From: Bacteroidales bacterium UBA1745
GTDB lineage: Bacteria; Bacteroidota; Bacteroidia; Bacteroidales; UBA932
Direction: 5' to 3'
Length of the DNA: 64,000 nt
Assembly: GCA_002314885.1 (NCBI GenBank)
Contig: DCHT01000044.1
Span: 54,531-118,530, forward strand
In this document: positions 26,122-35,240 of the stretch, piece by piece
How positions within the stretch are numbered: the stretch's first letter is position 1
How the letters are laid out: each line of letters starts with the position of its first letter
Made by a program: the position numbers and the translations under genes
The notes under the pieces: generated by a model
What the model saw: the letters and a program-made list of their open reading frames with translations, nothing else
Told to the model about the DNA's origin: nothing
Database searches by the model: none

Positions 26122-27156
26122 TTATACTAAGTCGATTCCGGCAGCCGCGCATTCCTCTCTCATAGAGTCAGGCCAGATGCTGCACTGTATTTCGCCTATA
26201 TGGGCCTTCCTGAGAAGGTACATACAGAGGCGGGACTGTCCTATGCCGCCGCCGATGGTGTAGGGGAGTTCGCCTGCGAGCAGCCTCTTGTGGAACATAA
26301 GATCCGCCTTCCATTCCTGGCCGCGTTCGGCGAGCTGGCGCTTCATTGCCTCCTCGTCCACGCGTATGCCCATTGAGGACACTTCGAACGCCCTTTCAAG
26401 TACCGGGTTCCAGAGCATAATGTCACCGTTGAGACCGTAGAAGCCTTCTGAGTTAGGGGTGCTCCAGTCGTCGTAGTCTGCGGCACGGCCGTCGTGGATG
26501 CTGCCGTCGCTGAGCTTGCAGCCTATGCCCATAATGAACACGGCCTTGTGCTCCTTGACGATGGCGTCCTCGCGCTCCCTCGGAGTCTTGCCAGGATACT
26601 TCTGCAGAAGTTCCTCTGCGCTGATGAAATAGATGTCCTCAGGCAGCTGTGGCTCGATCTGAGGGAACTCCACATAGAGTTTGTTCTCGGTGACCTTGAT
26701 GGCCTCGTAGATGCGCCTTACGGTCTTGCGGAGGAAGTCCAGGTTGCGGTCCTCCTTGCGGATGACCTTCTCCCAGTCCCACTGGTCCACGTAGATGGAA
26801 TGGAGGTTGTCCAGTTCCTCGTCCGGACGCAGGGCGTTCATATCGGTATAGAGGCCACGGCCGGGCTGTACGCCCATTTCTCCGAGCTTGAGTCTCTTCC
26901 ATTTTGCGAGGGAATGCACCACTTCCGCCTGCCTTTCATTCATATCCTTGATAGGGAAGCGCACGGGGCGCTCCACGCTGTTGAGGTCATCGTTGATGCC
27001 CGTGCCGGTAAGCACGACCATAGGGGCAGTCACACGAAGGAGTGCGAGCTGTGCTGAGAGATTGTCCTGGAACATATCCTTGACGGCCTTGATGGCCTTC
27101 TCTGTTTCCTCTTTGGTTCCGAGGATGTTCCTGTAGTTCTTAGGGATGTAAGTCAT
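26122..27156 (-). CDS. asnA: Aspartate-ammonia ligase (asparagine synthetase A)
   Basis: A 344-residue class-II-synthetase-like enzyme that uses ammonia and ATP to make asparagine. Recognisable segments are APMVVLTGTGINDDLNSVER, HSLAKWKRLKLGEMG, GLYTDMNALRPDEELDNLHS, YVDQWDWEKVI and the C-terminal TIGGGIGQSRLCMYLLRKAH. The length is about 15 residues above the Escherichia coli enzyme. It lies 6 bases after the xanthan-lyase-like gene. Confidence 0.95.
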   Translation of the reverse strand: MTYIPKNYRNILGTKEETEKAIKAVKDMFQDNLSAQLALLRVTAPMVVLTGTGINDDLNSVERPVRFPIKDMNERQAEVVHSLAKWKRLKLGEMGVQPGRGLYTDMNALRPDEELDNLHSIYVDQWDWEKVIRKEDRNLDFLRKTVRRIYEAIKVTENKLYVEFPQIEPQLPEDIYFISAEELLQKYPGKTPREREDAIVKEHKAVFIMGIGCKLSDGSIHDGRAADYDDWSTPNSEGFYGLNGDIMLWNPVLERAFEVSSMGIRVDEEAMKRQLAERGQEWKADLMFHKRLLAGELPYTIGGGIGQSRLCMYLLRKAHIGEIQCSIWPDSMREECAAAGIDLV

Positions 27157-27162
27157 ATCGTT

Positions 27163-30100
27163 TTATTTTTCAAATAGCTTGTCGAGTGCCGTCCCGAGTA
27201 TGTCGCGGGCCGTTTCTTCGCCTTCGATGGTTTCGATAGGGAAGCCTATGCTGATGCACTTGTAGTTGTCTGCGTTGTAGAGCACGCCTGCCTGCACATT
27301 GCTGTCGCAGTATCTCAGGATGGTTGTGGCCTTGGAATTTGCTGGTATGAGTCCGTCAGGGGATTCCACCCTGTAGCACTTGTTGTCGAGGCTGGTGTGG
27401 AACTGAAACGGTGCGAGGGTCATAGTGAAGTTGAAGCCTCCGACTGCCCTGACTTTGCCGGTGTGGCTGCCGAAGTTCGTGCGCCACTTGTAGCCCAGGA
27501 CTTCCTGGCAGAAGTCGCAGGTCTTCTGCTTTGCCTCGCTGTCAGGCTTGAGCGGATAGACATAACTCCAGGAATCGGTGCCTATGTAGGAACCGCTGAC
27601 GAGTATGCTGCCGCCGTCGGCTGTGTACTGCCTGAGGGCGTCCTGCAGTTCAGGGAAGAAGATGGTGTGCCTTGGACCGTATGCCGAGCGTCCGCTCTGG
27701 GTGGTGACCTGCTTTCCGCAGATCAGGTCTATTGCCTTGATTCCTTCAAAGATGGCATTGTCGGCTGCGAAGGCCTTTGCAGACGCGGAGCAATAGGCCC
27801 TGCCGGTCTCGAAGATCAGTTTTCCGTGACGCCAGCTCCAGTCGAGGGTGTTGCCCGCCACCAGTTTGTCGGCGTAGTCCACGTATGATGCGCCGAAGCC
27901 AGGGCAGTCGTCATCCTGCCAAGGTTCGCAGCGGTGCCATTCGTACATATCGCCGATGTAGGAAGCGTCGAACATATAGGCCATACCGCCGTCGCTGCGG
28001 TTGTCGAAGCCTGCGTATTCGTATGAGTCATAGAAAGTAGGGGCGGCGACGCGGTCGAAGTTGTCCACTGCCATCACTATACTTTCCTTGGATAAACCCG
28101 CTTCGAGAGCCTTCTGAGGTACTCCTGCGCTCATCACCTGGGATGGGAAACTGCGCCCGCCGTCGTTGGCTGCGGCTACCTTCCACGAGCAGATGCTGCC
28201 TTTCGGCATTTCCACCTCGCAGACCTTGAATCCGTTTTCGTCGCGTACTTCGGCCCTGACTCCGTTGTCCCAGCCGCCGTCAGCTATCCTGGTGTAGATG
28301 AAGTACCTGTCTGCCACTGCAGTAGGTTCCAGGCTGTCCTCGCTGTCCTTCCAGCTCAGCCTCATAGTGTAGGTCGAATCCGTGCCCTGTCTGAAATTGC
28401 CGCTCTCGTCGAATGCGAAGGTCGCAGCGAAGGAGTTCACCGGCAGAGGCTGGACTATGTAGGCACAGCCGTAGCGTCCGCTGAGGAACTTGAGCATACC
28501 CTTGTAGATGGCACGGCTCACGGTGAAGCGGAAGGCCGGATCGAGGCCGTATTTCATATCCGCGAAGTTCTGATGGGACAGAAGCTCGAGGAGCATTGCC
28601 GGCACGTTAGGCATACGGGATTCGCTGTAGGACTTGTCCCAGGTCTGGCGCCTTCTCCATTCAGGCTCGAAAGTGGCTCTGATGTCGTCCACGATCTGGC
28701 TCTGTACGGTTGCGGTGTATTCCCTGGCGGCCTGCCTGTCGCTGCCGTCCGTGTATTCCTGCTTGTTGTCCTTCTTGAGGGTATAGATGGCCAGGGTGCC
28801 TATGATGCTGGAATCCCTGGTGGTGCCTGCGTCCGTGTGGAAGCCCAGGGACATATCCACTGGGATGTTCTTGCCTTCTTCCTTAGGATTGACTCTGGAG
28901 CCTCCCGTGAGGTACTGTACCCAAGGTCCGCGGCACATAAAGTCGTCGCGGTAGTCGTGCTTGAGCTCGTTCTGGTTCCAGACTTCCTCGCCGAAGCCCG
29001 ACCACTGGAGCCAGTAGCGGGCAGCCTCGGTGAATCTTGGCATCTGGGAGCATACGGCTGTGGATTTGTCCTGACCGTATTTGTTCCTGGCCCAGTTGCC
29101 CATACCTCCGCCTATCTTCACTGCATCGGCGGTGACGTATTTGCCGCTGGAACTGCAGCCCTTAGGTATGCCTGCGTCGAGGGTGACGACTTCGGACTGA
29201 CCCTCCGGGAGTTCGAAGCTGCCGAGGTAAACCCACATTCCGCCGCCCATAGTCTGGTTGACGCAGAAATGTGTCTCGCCGCCCAGATGGTGGACGGTGT
29301 AGTGTGCGCAGTCGCTGCTTTCGGCTATGGTCTTATATGAAACATATACGGCGTAGGTGCCGCGTTCAGGCATATTGGCCGTCCAGGTGGCTGTGGCCTT
29401 GCTGCCGGCCTTCTGGGCTGCCTTGCGGGCGGTGCCCATAGTGAACGGATTGTCCAGGTCGTAGTAGATTTCATTCTTGTTGCAGAAGCCCGGACCTGCG
29501 TCGGCCCAGCTGCCGTTTTCTTTGTATCCGGCGTATCCGTTCCATCCAGGGTTGTTGTCGGCGATGGATTCGTATTCGCTGTAGTCCCTTTCCCTCGGGA
29601 GCATTACGACTGCACCTGCATTCTCGAGCATAGGCACGAGGAAAGGCACGACGTAACTCTGGGTATAGAGGTCTTCCACGGTCTCGAAGATGGTGGCACG
29701 CTGCCATTCCCACCTGTCGAGGCTCTGCTCGAAGTAGCGTCCGTGGCTCTGCCAGAGGGCAATGTGCCTTCCGCTGAGGCCTTTCTTGTAAGTGTCGCTG
29801 TCCTCGCAGCGCACGAGAGGCTTCACGGCGTTGCGGTTGTCGGCTATCTTGTAATTGCTTTTCACTGCCTTGCCGTCGTTGTTGAGCGGGGCGGTGATGT
29901 AGCGGCTGAGGCTGGTCTTGACGCATTTGAGCTCGCCGACCACGCATCCCTTGTACTTGCCTGGGAGCCTGTTCTGGATTTCCTTCCTGAACCATTTGAT
30001 GTCAGCTTCGGTCCAAGGATAGTCTCCGATGGCCTCGGTGAAATTGAAGCTGAGCACCTTGTCGTTCTGCACGACGCTCTTGAGGGCCACCGAAGATTTG

Positions 30101-30228
30101 ACGCTGGTACGCCTTTCGAGCACGGCGGTCAGGGAGTCGCATTCCTCCTTGAAATCGGACTTGTTCTGGGCTGAGAGCGAGAATGCCGCCATCAATGCGG
30201 CAAGTGATATGATAGTCTTTCTTACCAT
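27163..30228 (-). CDS. Golvesin-domain amidase-like protein ('xanthan lyase')
   Basis: The ATG at 30228 gives 1021 residues starting MVRKTIISLAALMAAFSLSAQ, a clear signal peptide; the longer frame to 30306 lacks one. An N-acetylmuramoyl-L-alanine amidase fold appears in two pieces: ALWQSHGRYFEQ with FLVPMLENAGAVVMLPRERD, and later SLGFHTDAG with MLLELLSHQNF. Between them lies a golvesin/Xly CBD-like beta domain (GTWTANMPERGTYAVYVSYK through GGGMWVYLGSFELPEGQ). A fibronectin-III-like segment and a C-terminal domain follow. Bacteroidota homologues are often labelled xanthan lyase; a peptidoglycan-related role is more likely from the fold. It overlaps vanZ by seven bases. Confidence 0.78.
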   Translation of the reverse strand: MVRKTIISLAALMAAFSLSAQNKSDFKEECDSLTAVLERRTSVKSSVALKSVVQNDKVLSFNFTEAIGDYPWTEADIKWFRKEIQNRLPGKYKGCVVGELKCVKTSLSRYITAPLNNDGKAVKSNYKIADNRNAVKPLVRCEDSDTYKKGLSGRHIALWQSHGRYFEQSLDRWEWQRATIFETVEDLYTQSYVVPFLVPMLENAGAVVMLPRERDYSEYESIADNNPGWNGYAGYKENGSWADAGPGFCNKNEIYYDLDNPFTMGTARKAAQKAGSKATATWTANMPERGTYAVYVSYKTIAESSDCAHYTVHHLGGETHFCVNQTMGGGMWVYLGSFELPEGQSEVVTLDAGIPKGCSSSGKYVTADAVKIGGGMGNWARNKYGQDKSTAVCSQMPRFTEAARYWLQWSGFGEEVWNQNELKHDYRDDFMCRGPWVQYLTGGSRVNPKEEGKNIPVDMSLGFHTDAGTTRDSSIIGTLAIYTLKKDNKQEYTDGSDRQAAREYTATVQSQIVDDIRATFEPEWRRRQTWDKSYSESRMPNVPAMLLELLSHQNFADMKYGLDPAFRFTVSRAIYKGMLKFLSGRYGCAYIVQPLPVNSFAATFAFDESGNFRQGTDSTYTMRLSWKDSEDSLEPTAVADRYFIYTRIADGGWDNGVRAEVRDENGFKVCEVEMPKGSICSWKVAAANDGGRSFPSQVMSAGVPQKALEAGLSKESIVMAVDNFDRVAAPTFYDSYEYAGFDNRSDGGMAYMFDASYIGDMYEWHRCEPWQDDDCPGFGASYVDYADKLVAGNTLDWSWRHGKLIFETGRAYCSASAKAFAADNAIFEGIKAIDLICGKQVTTQSGRSAYGPRHTIFFPELQDALRQYTADGGSILVSGSYIGTDSWSYVYPLKPDSEAKQKTCDFCQEVLGYKWRTNFGSHTGKVRAVGGFNFTMTLAPFQFHTSLDNKCYRVESPDGLIPANSKATTILRYCDSNVQAGVLYNADNYKCISIGFPIETIEGEETARDILGTALDKLFEK

Positions 30229-30623
30229 TTCCTGAGCGCTGTTCTGTATGCTACTATGATCAATGTGCCCGTTGCCAGACCTATGCTGTCCGCCACGAAA
30301 TCCCATACGTCACCGCTGCGGTATCCCACGAACTTCTGTCCTATTTCTATGCCGCTCGCCAGCAGCAGGCCGGCTATGTACATCACGAAGAGGAAGAGCA
30401 CGAAGCGTCCGACCTTTCCGTTGCTTGAGTGGAAGGCGTAGAGACAGATTATTGGGAAGGGGAGGAACATCGCAAAATGGACTATCTTGTCGGAGGGAAT
30501 GCCGAACAGGGTAGTGGGGATGTCCTGCGAGGGGGTGAACTTGTAGAAGCACAGGAAGGCCAGCACTGCGAAGTAGATCAGTGCCGTCAGCCTCCATATC
30601 ATCTTGCTTTTGCTTTGGGTCAT
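30222..30623 (-). CDS. VanZ family membrane protein
   Basis: A 133-residue protein with four hydrophobic helices and the VanZ hallmark DKIVHFAMFLPFP, followed by a glutamate near residue 93 in ASGIEIGQKFVGYRSGDVWDF. VanZ was first linked to teicoplanin resistance, but most homologues have no known function. The 3' end overlaps the start of the amidase-like gene, suggesting coupled translation. Confidence 0.87.
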   Translation of the reverse strand: MTQSKSKMIWRLTALIYFAVLAFLCFYKFTPSQDIPTTLFGIPSDKIVHFAMFLPFPIICLYAFHSSNGKVGRFVLFLFVMYIAGLLLASGIEIGQKFVGYRSGDVWDFVADSIGLATGTLIIVAYRTALRKW

Positions 30624-30647
30624 TTCGTCGTTGTCAGAGCTTTATGG

Positions 30648-32483
30648 TTAAAGGGCCTGCATATCGTTAAGTTTCTTATAGTATCCTCCGATGGCGAGGA
30701 GCTCCTCGTGGCGGCCTCTCTCCACTATGCGCCCTTCGTTCATCACGAGTATCTCGTCCGCGTTCTTGATCGTGGACAGACGGTGGGCGATGGCGATGGT
30801 GGTCCTGCTGGTGGTGAGGCGGTCGAGAGCCTCCTGCACAAGCCTTTCGGACTCGGTGTCGAGCGCAGAGGTGGCTTCGTCGAGTATGAGTATCTCAGGA
30901 TTGGCAAGTATGGCCCTGGCGATGCTGATGCGCTGGCGCTGTCCGCCTGAGAGCTTGCCTCCGCGGTCGCCGATGTTGGTCATATAGCCTTCTTCCTTCT
31001 CCATTATGAAGTCGTGGGCATTCGCGACTTTTGCGGCGGCGATGACCTGTTCCATAGTGGCGCCTTCCACACCGAAGGCTATGTTGTTGAAGATGGTGTC
31101 GTTGAAGAGTATGGCCTCCTGGTTGACGTTGCCTATCAGGTTGCGGAGGTCCTTGGTGCGGAACTGGCGTATGTCGGTGCCGTCTATGGTGATGGAACCG
31201 GACTTGACGTCGTAGTACCTCGGAATGAGGTCCACGAGGGTGGATTTGCCGCTGCCGGACTGGCCGACGATCGCAATGGTCTTGCCCTTCTGCACCTTGA
31301 TGTTGATGTCAGTGAGCACCTCACGCTCGTCATTGTAGCTGAAGCATACGTCCTTGAATTCGATGCAGTCGTTCAGGCTCTCGATGCTGACAGGATTCTC
31401 CGGATCCTTGATGTTGTTCTCCGCGAGGAGTATCTTGTCGATGCGTTCCATTGATGCAAGTCCCTTCGGAATGTTGTAGCTGGCTCTGGAAAGATCCTTG
31501 ATAGGCTGCAGCACGCTGTAGAGGATGAGCATATAGAAAATGAAGGTCGGAGCGTCGATTATGTTGCTTCCGCTGAGGATGAGAGTGCCGCCGAACCAGA
31601 GCACGATCATAATCATTATGGTGCCGAGGAATTCGCTGACCGGATGTGCGGAGGCCTGCCTTGTGGCAACCCTGCCGGAGATGCCGCGATAGTCGTCGCA
31701 GGTGCCCTTGAAGTTCTCCTTCATCTTGCTCTCGGCATTGAATGCCTTGATGATGCGAAGGCCTCCGAGGGTCTCGTCGAGCTGGGACATAGTGTCGCTC
31801 CAGCGGTTCTGGGCCTTGAGGGAACTCTTCTTGAGTGTCCTTCCGAGCGCTCCCATACCCCAGGCCATAAGCGGAACGACCGCGATGGTGAAGAGGGTGA
31901 GCTTCCAGCTGATGGCGATCAGGGTCGCGAAGTAGAACGCAATCAGGATAGGATTCTTGATGAGCATATCGAGGGAACTCGTGATGGAGTATTCGACCTC
32001 GTTCACATCACCGCTCATACGGGCCACGATGTCTCCCTTCCTCTCATCGGAGAAGAAGCCGAGAGGCAGGCCCATCAGCTTGTTGTACACTCCGGTACGC
32101 AGGTCGCGGACGACTCCGGTGCGCAGCGGGATCATAATCGCGGAGGATCCGAAATAGCAGCTGCACTTGAGGAGTGTCATCACGATCATAAACAGACCGA
32201 TGATCAGCAGGGTGTTGGATTCTCCGAACTTGCCGATGAGCTGCTGGCAGTATGCGTAGAAATTGTTGATGAGAAGTTCCTTGAAGCCCATTCCCTCTGT
32301 GTTCCACGCCAGCATCTCATAGTTCGAGGTGTCCATCTTGAAGAGGATCTGGAGCACCGGCACTATGAGGGAGAAGGAGAATATGTTGAAGATGGCGGAA
32401 AACATATTGAGGAAAACCGAGCCGTACAGGTAACCCGTATACGGCTTGACGAACCTCCTGAGAACTTTCCAGAATTCTTTCAT
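30648..32483 (-). CDS. MsbA-like ABC exporter (fused permease-ATPase)
   Basis: A 611-residue half-transporter. Six transmembrane helices span residues 15-330, followed by a nucleotide-binding domain with Walker A GQSGSGKST, signature LSGGQRQRISIARA, Walker B ILILDEATSALD and switch histidine AHRLS. It resembles lipid or drug exporters of the MsbA type. It abuts the peptidase gene without any gap and is followed by vanZ. Confidence 0.93.
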   Translation of the reverse strand: MKEFWKVLRRFVKPYTGYLYGSVFLNMFSAIFNIFSFSLIVPVLQILFKMDTSNYEMLAWNTEGMGFKELLINNFYAYCQQLIGKFGESNTLLIIGLFMIVMTLLKCSCYFGSSAIMIPLRTGVVRDLRTGVYNKLMGLPLGFFSDERKGDIVARMSGDVNEVEYSITSSLDMLIKNPILIAFYFATLIAISWKLTLFTIAVVPLMAWGMGALGRTLKKSSLKAQNRWSDTMSQLDETLGGLRIIKAFNAESKMKENFKGTCDDYRGISGRVATRQASAHPVSEFLGTIMIMIVLWFGGTLILSGSNIIDAPTFIFYMLILYSVLQPIKDLSRASYNIPKGLASMERIDKILLAENNIKDPENPVSIESLNDCIEFKDVCFSYNDEREVLTDINIKVQKGKTIAIVGQSGSGKSTLVDLIPRYYDVKSGSITIDGTDIRQFRTKDLRNLIGNVNQEAILFNDTIFNNIAFGVEGATMEQVIAAAKVANAHDFIMEKEEGYMTNIGDRGGKLSGGQRQRISIARAILANPEILILDEATSALDTESERLVQEALDRLTTSRTTIAIAHRLSTIKNADEILVMNEGRIVERGRHEELLAIGGYYKKLNDMQAL

Positions 32484-34391
32484 TTAGAGATAATCTTCGA
32501 AATAGAGTGATACTTTGTCCATCAGATGGACGCGGTTGCGGCCGAATACGTTATGCTCGGCAACTGGGTAAGGGAAGTAATCGACCTGCACGTTCCTGTC
32601 TATGCACTCCTGGATGAAGCTGAGGCTGTGCTCCCAGACCACTGTGTTGTCCACAGCACCCTGGCAGATGAGCAGCTTGCCCTTGAGATCGCCCGCCTTG
32701 TTGATCAGGCTGGTCTTCTCGAAGCCCTCCGGATTCTCCTCAGGGGTGTCCATATACCTTTCTCCGTACATTATCTCGTACCATTTCCAGTCGATGACAG
32801 GGCCGCCGGCAACGCCAACCTTGAAGACCTCGGGATAGTTGGTCATCAGGGATATGGTCATAAATCCGCCGTAGCTCCATCCGTGTACGCCGATTCGGTC
32901 CTGATCCACGTAAGGCAGGCTGCAGAGCATCTTGATGCCCTCCATCTGGTCTGCCATCTCGGCCTGTCCGCACTGGCGGTGGATGACCTTCTCGAACTCG
33001 GAGCCCCTGTTCTGGGTACCTCTGTTGTCCTGGACATAGATCAGATAGCCTCTCTGGGCCATAAACATTTCCCAGCGGCGAAGCTGTGCGAGCCAGGTGT
33101 TCTGTACCATCTGGGAATGAGGACCACCATAGACATAGACGATTACCGGATATTTCTTGGTTGGGTCGAAGTCGATAGGCTTGATGAGCCTGTACCAGTT
33201 GTCGAACTTGCCGTCGGCGCTCTTCACGGTGCCGAGGTCGATTTCAGTGTAGGCATAGCCCTTCGTCGGGTCTTCTGCCTGGCTGAGGACCTCCCTGGTC
33301 TTGCCGTCGAGGCTGATCTTTTCGATAGTGCCCGGGTTGTTGAGGCTCGAGTAGCGGTCGTAGATGTGTCCGTCCTCGAAACTTACGGACGGATTGTGCC
33401 ATCCTTCTGCGAGAGTGAGCCTCTGAGGCTGTCCGAAGACGGTCTTCTTGCCCTTCTTGCGTATTTCGATTCGGAAGAGATGATTCTCGACAGGGGAGAC
33501 CTCTGCTGAGGTGTAGTATACGAACTTGCCGTCATTGGCCACGTATTTCACGTCTGCATCCACGGCGGTAAGGCGTCTTACGCTGCCGAGGGTGTCGCAG
33601 AGATAGAGATTGCGATGGCCGTCGCGCAGGTCGGTGCGGTAGATGAACCTGTCTCCGCTGCCCTTGAGGAACCATACTGGGTCCAGAGGTTCGGCGAAGC
33701 GGCTGTCGTGCTCGGTGAGTATTGTCCTGAGAAAGCGGCCGTCAGCTGCGTTGTACATATTCATCTTCACGTTCTCGGTCTTGCGGTCGAGCACCTGTAT
33801 GATGACTTTTCGGCTGTCCGGAGTCCAGCTTACGTTGGTCAGGTACCTTTCCTCGTCGAAATCGGTGACGTCGCAATATACGGTGCTGCCGCTGGCGATG
33901 TCATAGATTCCGAGGCTGATGAGCTCGGAAGCCATACCAGCCATAGGGTAGCGGATCTCGCGCAGTGCGCCCGTGCGCGTACGAATATCGAGGAGGGGGA
34001 ATTCAGTGACACGGCTCTCGTCCTTGCGGTAGAAAGCTATCCTGGTGGAGTCCGGGCTCACGAATATGCCTCCGTCTATGCCGTACTCGTTGCGGCTCAC
34101 GGTCTCGCCATAGACGATGCCGTCAGCTTCGCTCTGCGCTATGCATTTTCCGTCCAGGAAGAGGCTGCCGCCTTCGGTCGTGACCTTGAACTTCCCGGCT
34201 TTGATCCTGTGTCCCGGAATCTGTACCTGGCCCATCCTCGGAGACAGTTCTCGGCTGAGTATGGTCTCCTCCATCGTGAGTATCTTCCCGTCGGACGGAT
34301 TGGCTTTGTGAACCGAGACTATGCCCGGCTGGGCTGAGGCAACGATGCCTGTGCAGCACAGTAGTGCCGCCGTCAATGCAAATCTGGTCAT
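32484..34391 (-). CDS. S9 family peptidase (dipeptidyl peptidase IV-like)
   Basis: A 635-residue exported serine peptidase. The signal peptide ends near VASAQ. A DPP-IV beta-propeller spans residues about 30-390, and an alpha/beta-hydrolase domain follows with nucleophile Ser506 in GWSYGG, Asp581 in GAVDNTV and His613 in AEHNV. A double-Glu motif for N-terminal amine binding is not obvious. The length is about 80 residues below typical DPP-IV. It probably removes dipeptides from peptides in the periplasm. Confidence 0.92.
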   Translation of the reverse strand: MTRFALTAALLCCTGIVASAQPGIVSVHKANPSDGKILTMEETILSRELSPRMGQVQIPGHRIKAGKFKVTTEGGSLFLDGKCIAQSEADGIVYGETVSRNEYGIDGGIFVSPDSTRIAFYRKDESRVTEFPLLDIRTRTGALREIRYPMAGMASELISLGIYDIASGSTVYCDVTDFDEERYLTNVSWTPDSRKVIIQVLDRKTENVKMNMYNAADGRFLRTILTEHDSRFAEPLDPVWFLKGSGDRFIYRTDLRDGHRNLYLCDTLGSVRRLTAVDADVKYVANDGKFVYYTSAEVSPVENHLFRIEIRKKGKKTVFGQPQRLTLAEGWHNPSVSFEDGHIYDRYSSLNNPGTIEKISLDGKTREVLSQAEDPTKGYAYTEIDLGTVKSADGKFDNWYRLIKPIDFDPTKKYPVIVYVYGGPHSQMVQNTWLAQLRRWEMFMAQRGYLIYVQDNRGTQNRGSEFEKVIHRQCGQAEMADQMEGIKMLCSLPYVDQDRIGVHGWSYGGFMTISLMTNYPEVFKVGVAGGPVIDWKWYEIMYGERYMDTPEENPEGFEKTSLINKAGDLKGKLLICQGAVDNTVVWEHSLSFIQECIDRNVQVDYFPYPVAEHNVFGRNRVHLMDKVSLYFEDYL

Positions 34392-34395
34392 TGCG

Positions 34396-34812
34396 TTATT
34401 CTACCTCTTCTACTGAAACGATGCCGTCCACAATGAACTTCTCCTTGCCGCGCCAAGGGAGGGCGCCCTTGTACTCCTTGTAGTGGAGCTGGACCTTCTT
34501 GCCGCCGCAGTGGTACATCAGGGAATCGGCCACGGCTGCGTCCACGACTGAGAATGAGAACTCGTTGGACTGGATGGTGGTGCCGTTTCCGCTCTTTCCG
34601 GTGAGGGTGGTGTTGTTCTTGGAACTGATGCCCTCCTGGATGATGATTCCTTCGTAAGTCTTGAAGATATAGCCTTTGTAGACGATTCTGTTGAGGGTTC
34701 CGGCCTTCACTCCTTCTCCGAATACGAATCCGTAGCGGAAGAAGGCAAGTCCGGCGCCGATGAGAAGGAGGATTACTATGAAAGTTCCTCCGAATGCCAA
34801 ACCTTTCTTCAT
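34396..34812 (-). CDS. Conserved small membrane-anchored protein
   Basis: A 138-residue protein with one N-terminal transmembrane helix (residues 8-28) and an extracytoplasmic beta-rich domain. The text FGEGVKAGTLNRIVYKGYIF followed by KTYEG is familiar from unnamed Bacteroidota proteins sometimes mislabelled as 6-phosphogluconate dehydrogenase; I know of no function. It sits between the DUF3276 and peptidase genes with gaps of 3 and 4 bases. Confidence 0.75.
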   Translation of the reverse strand: MKKGLAFGGTFIVILLLIGAGLAFFRYGFVFGEGVKAGTLNRIVYKGYIFKTYEGIIIQEGISSKNNTTLTGKSGNGTTIQSNEFSFSVVDAAVADSLMYHCGGKKVQLHYKEYKGALPWRGKEKFIVDGIVSVEEVE

Positions 34813-34815
34813 ATA

Positions 34816-35157
34816 CTAAAGTTCCTCAAAGGTGACGCCTGAGTCGCCGTCTTCCTCGTTCTTCTCCACTACTTCGTAGGCGCAGTTGGCCTTGATGTAG
34901 TCGACTGCATCCTGAAGCCCCTCGGCAAATTTCTGGAAATCCTCCTTGTAGAGGAAAATCTTGTGCTTGTCATAGGTATAGCGTCCGTCCCTTTCAATCC
35001 TTCGCTTGCTCTCAGTGATGGTGAGGTAGTAGTCGTTGCCCTTTGTAGCCTTCACGTCAAAGAAATAAGTACGTTTTCCGGCCCTTACTGGCTTTGAGTA
35101 TACGTCCTCGCCCGAACGGTCCTGAGCGTAGCCTCCATCATAATCTTCGCGATACAT
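34816..35157 (-). CDS. PUR-alpha-like DUF3276 nucleic-acid-binding protein
   Basis: The ATG at 35157 gives 113 residues (MYREDYDGGYAQDRSGEDV). The upstream in-frame start at 35187 lies against the predicted promoter and is rejected. The body has one PUR repeat (GKRTYFFDVKATKGNDYYLT, then ITESKRR and HKIFLYKEDFQKFAEGLQDA). PUR proteins bind single-stranded DNA or RNA. It is the first gene of an eight-gene minus-strand run and divergent from nusB. Confidence 0.88.
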   Translation of the reverse strand: MYREDYDGGYAQDRSGEDVYSKPVRAGKRTYFFDVKATKGNDYYLTITESKRRIERDGRYTYDKHKIFLYKEDFQKFAEGLQDAVDYIKANCAYEVVEKNEEDGDSGVTFEEL

Positions 35158-35184
35158 AAATGTAATTTTTGATTTTAATATCAA

Positions 35185-35222
35185 CAAAGTTAAAGTTTTT
35201 TCTGAAATAAGGTGTATCTTTG
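35185..35222. promoter_or_regulatory. Divergent promoters of the DUF3276 run and nusB
   Basis: Minus-strand TAACTTTG (35192-35185) and plus-strand TATCTTTG (35215-35222) both match the TAnnTTTG -7 box and are separated by 22 bases. Neither has an obvious TTTG at the -33 position. Start sites near 35180 and 35227 would give short leaders for both operons. Confidence 0.55.
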
Positions 35223-35240
35223 CACCAAATCGATATAAAA

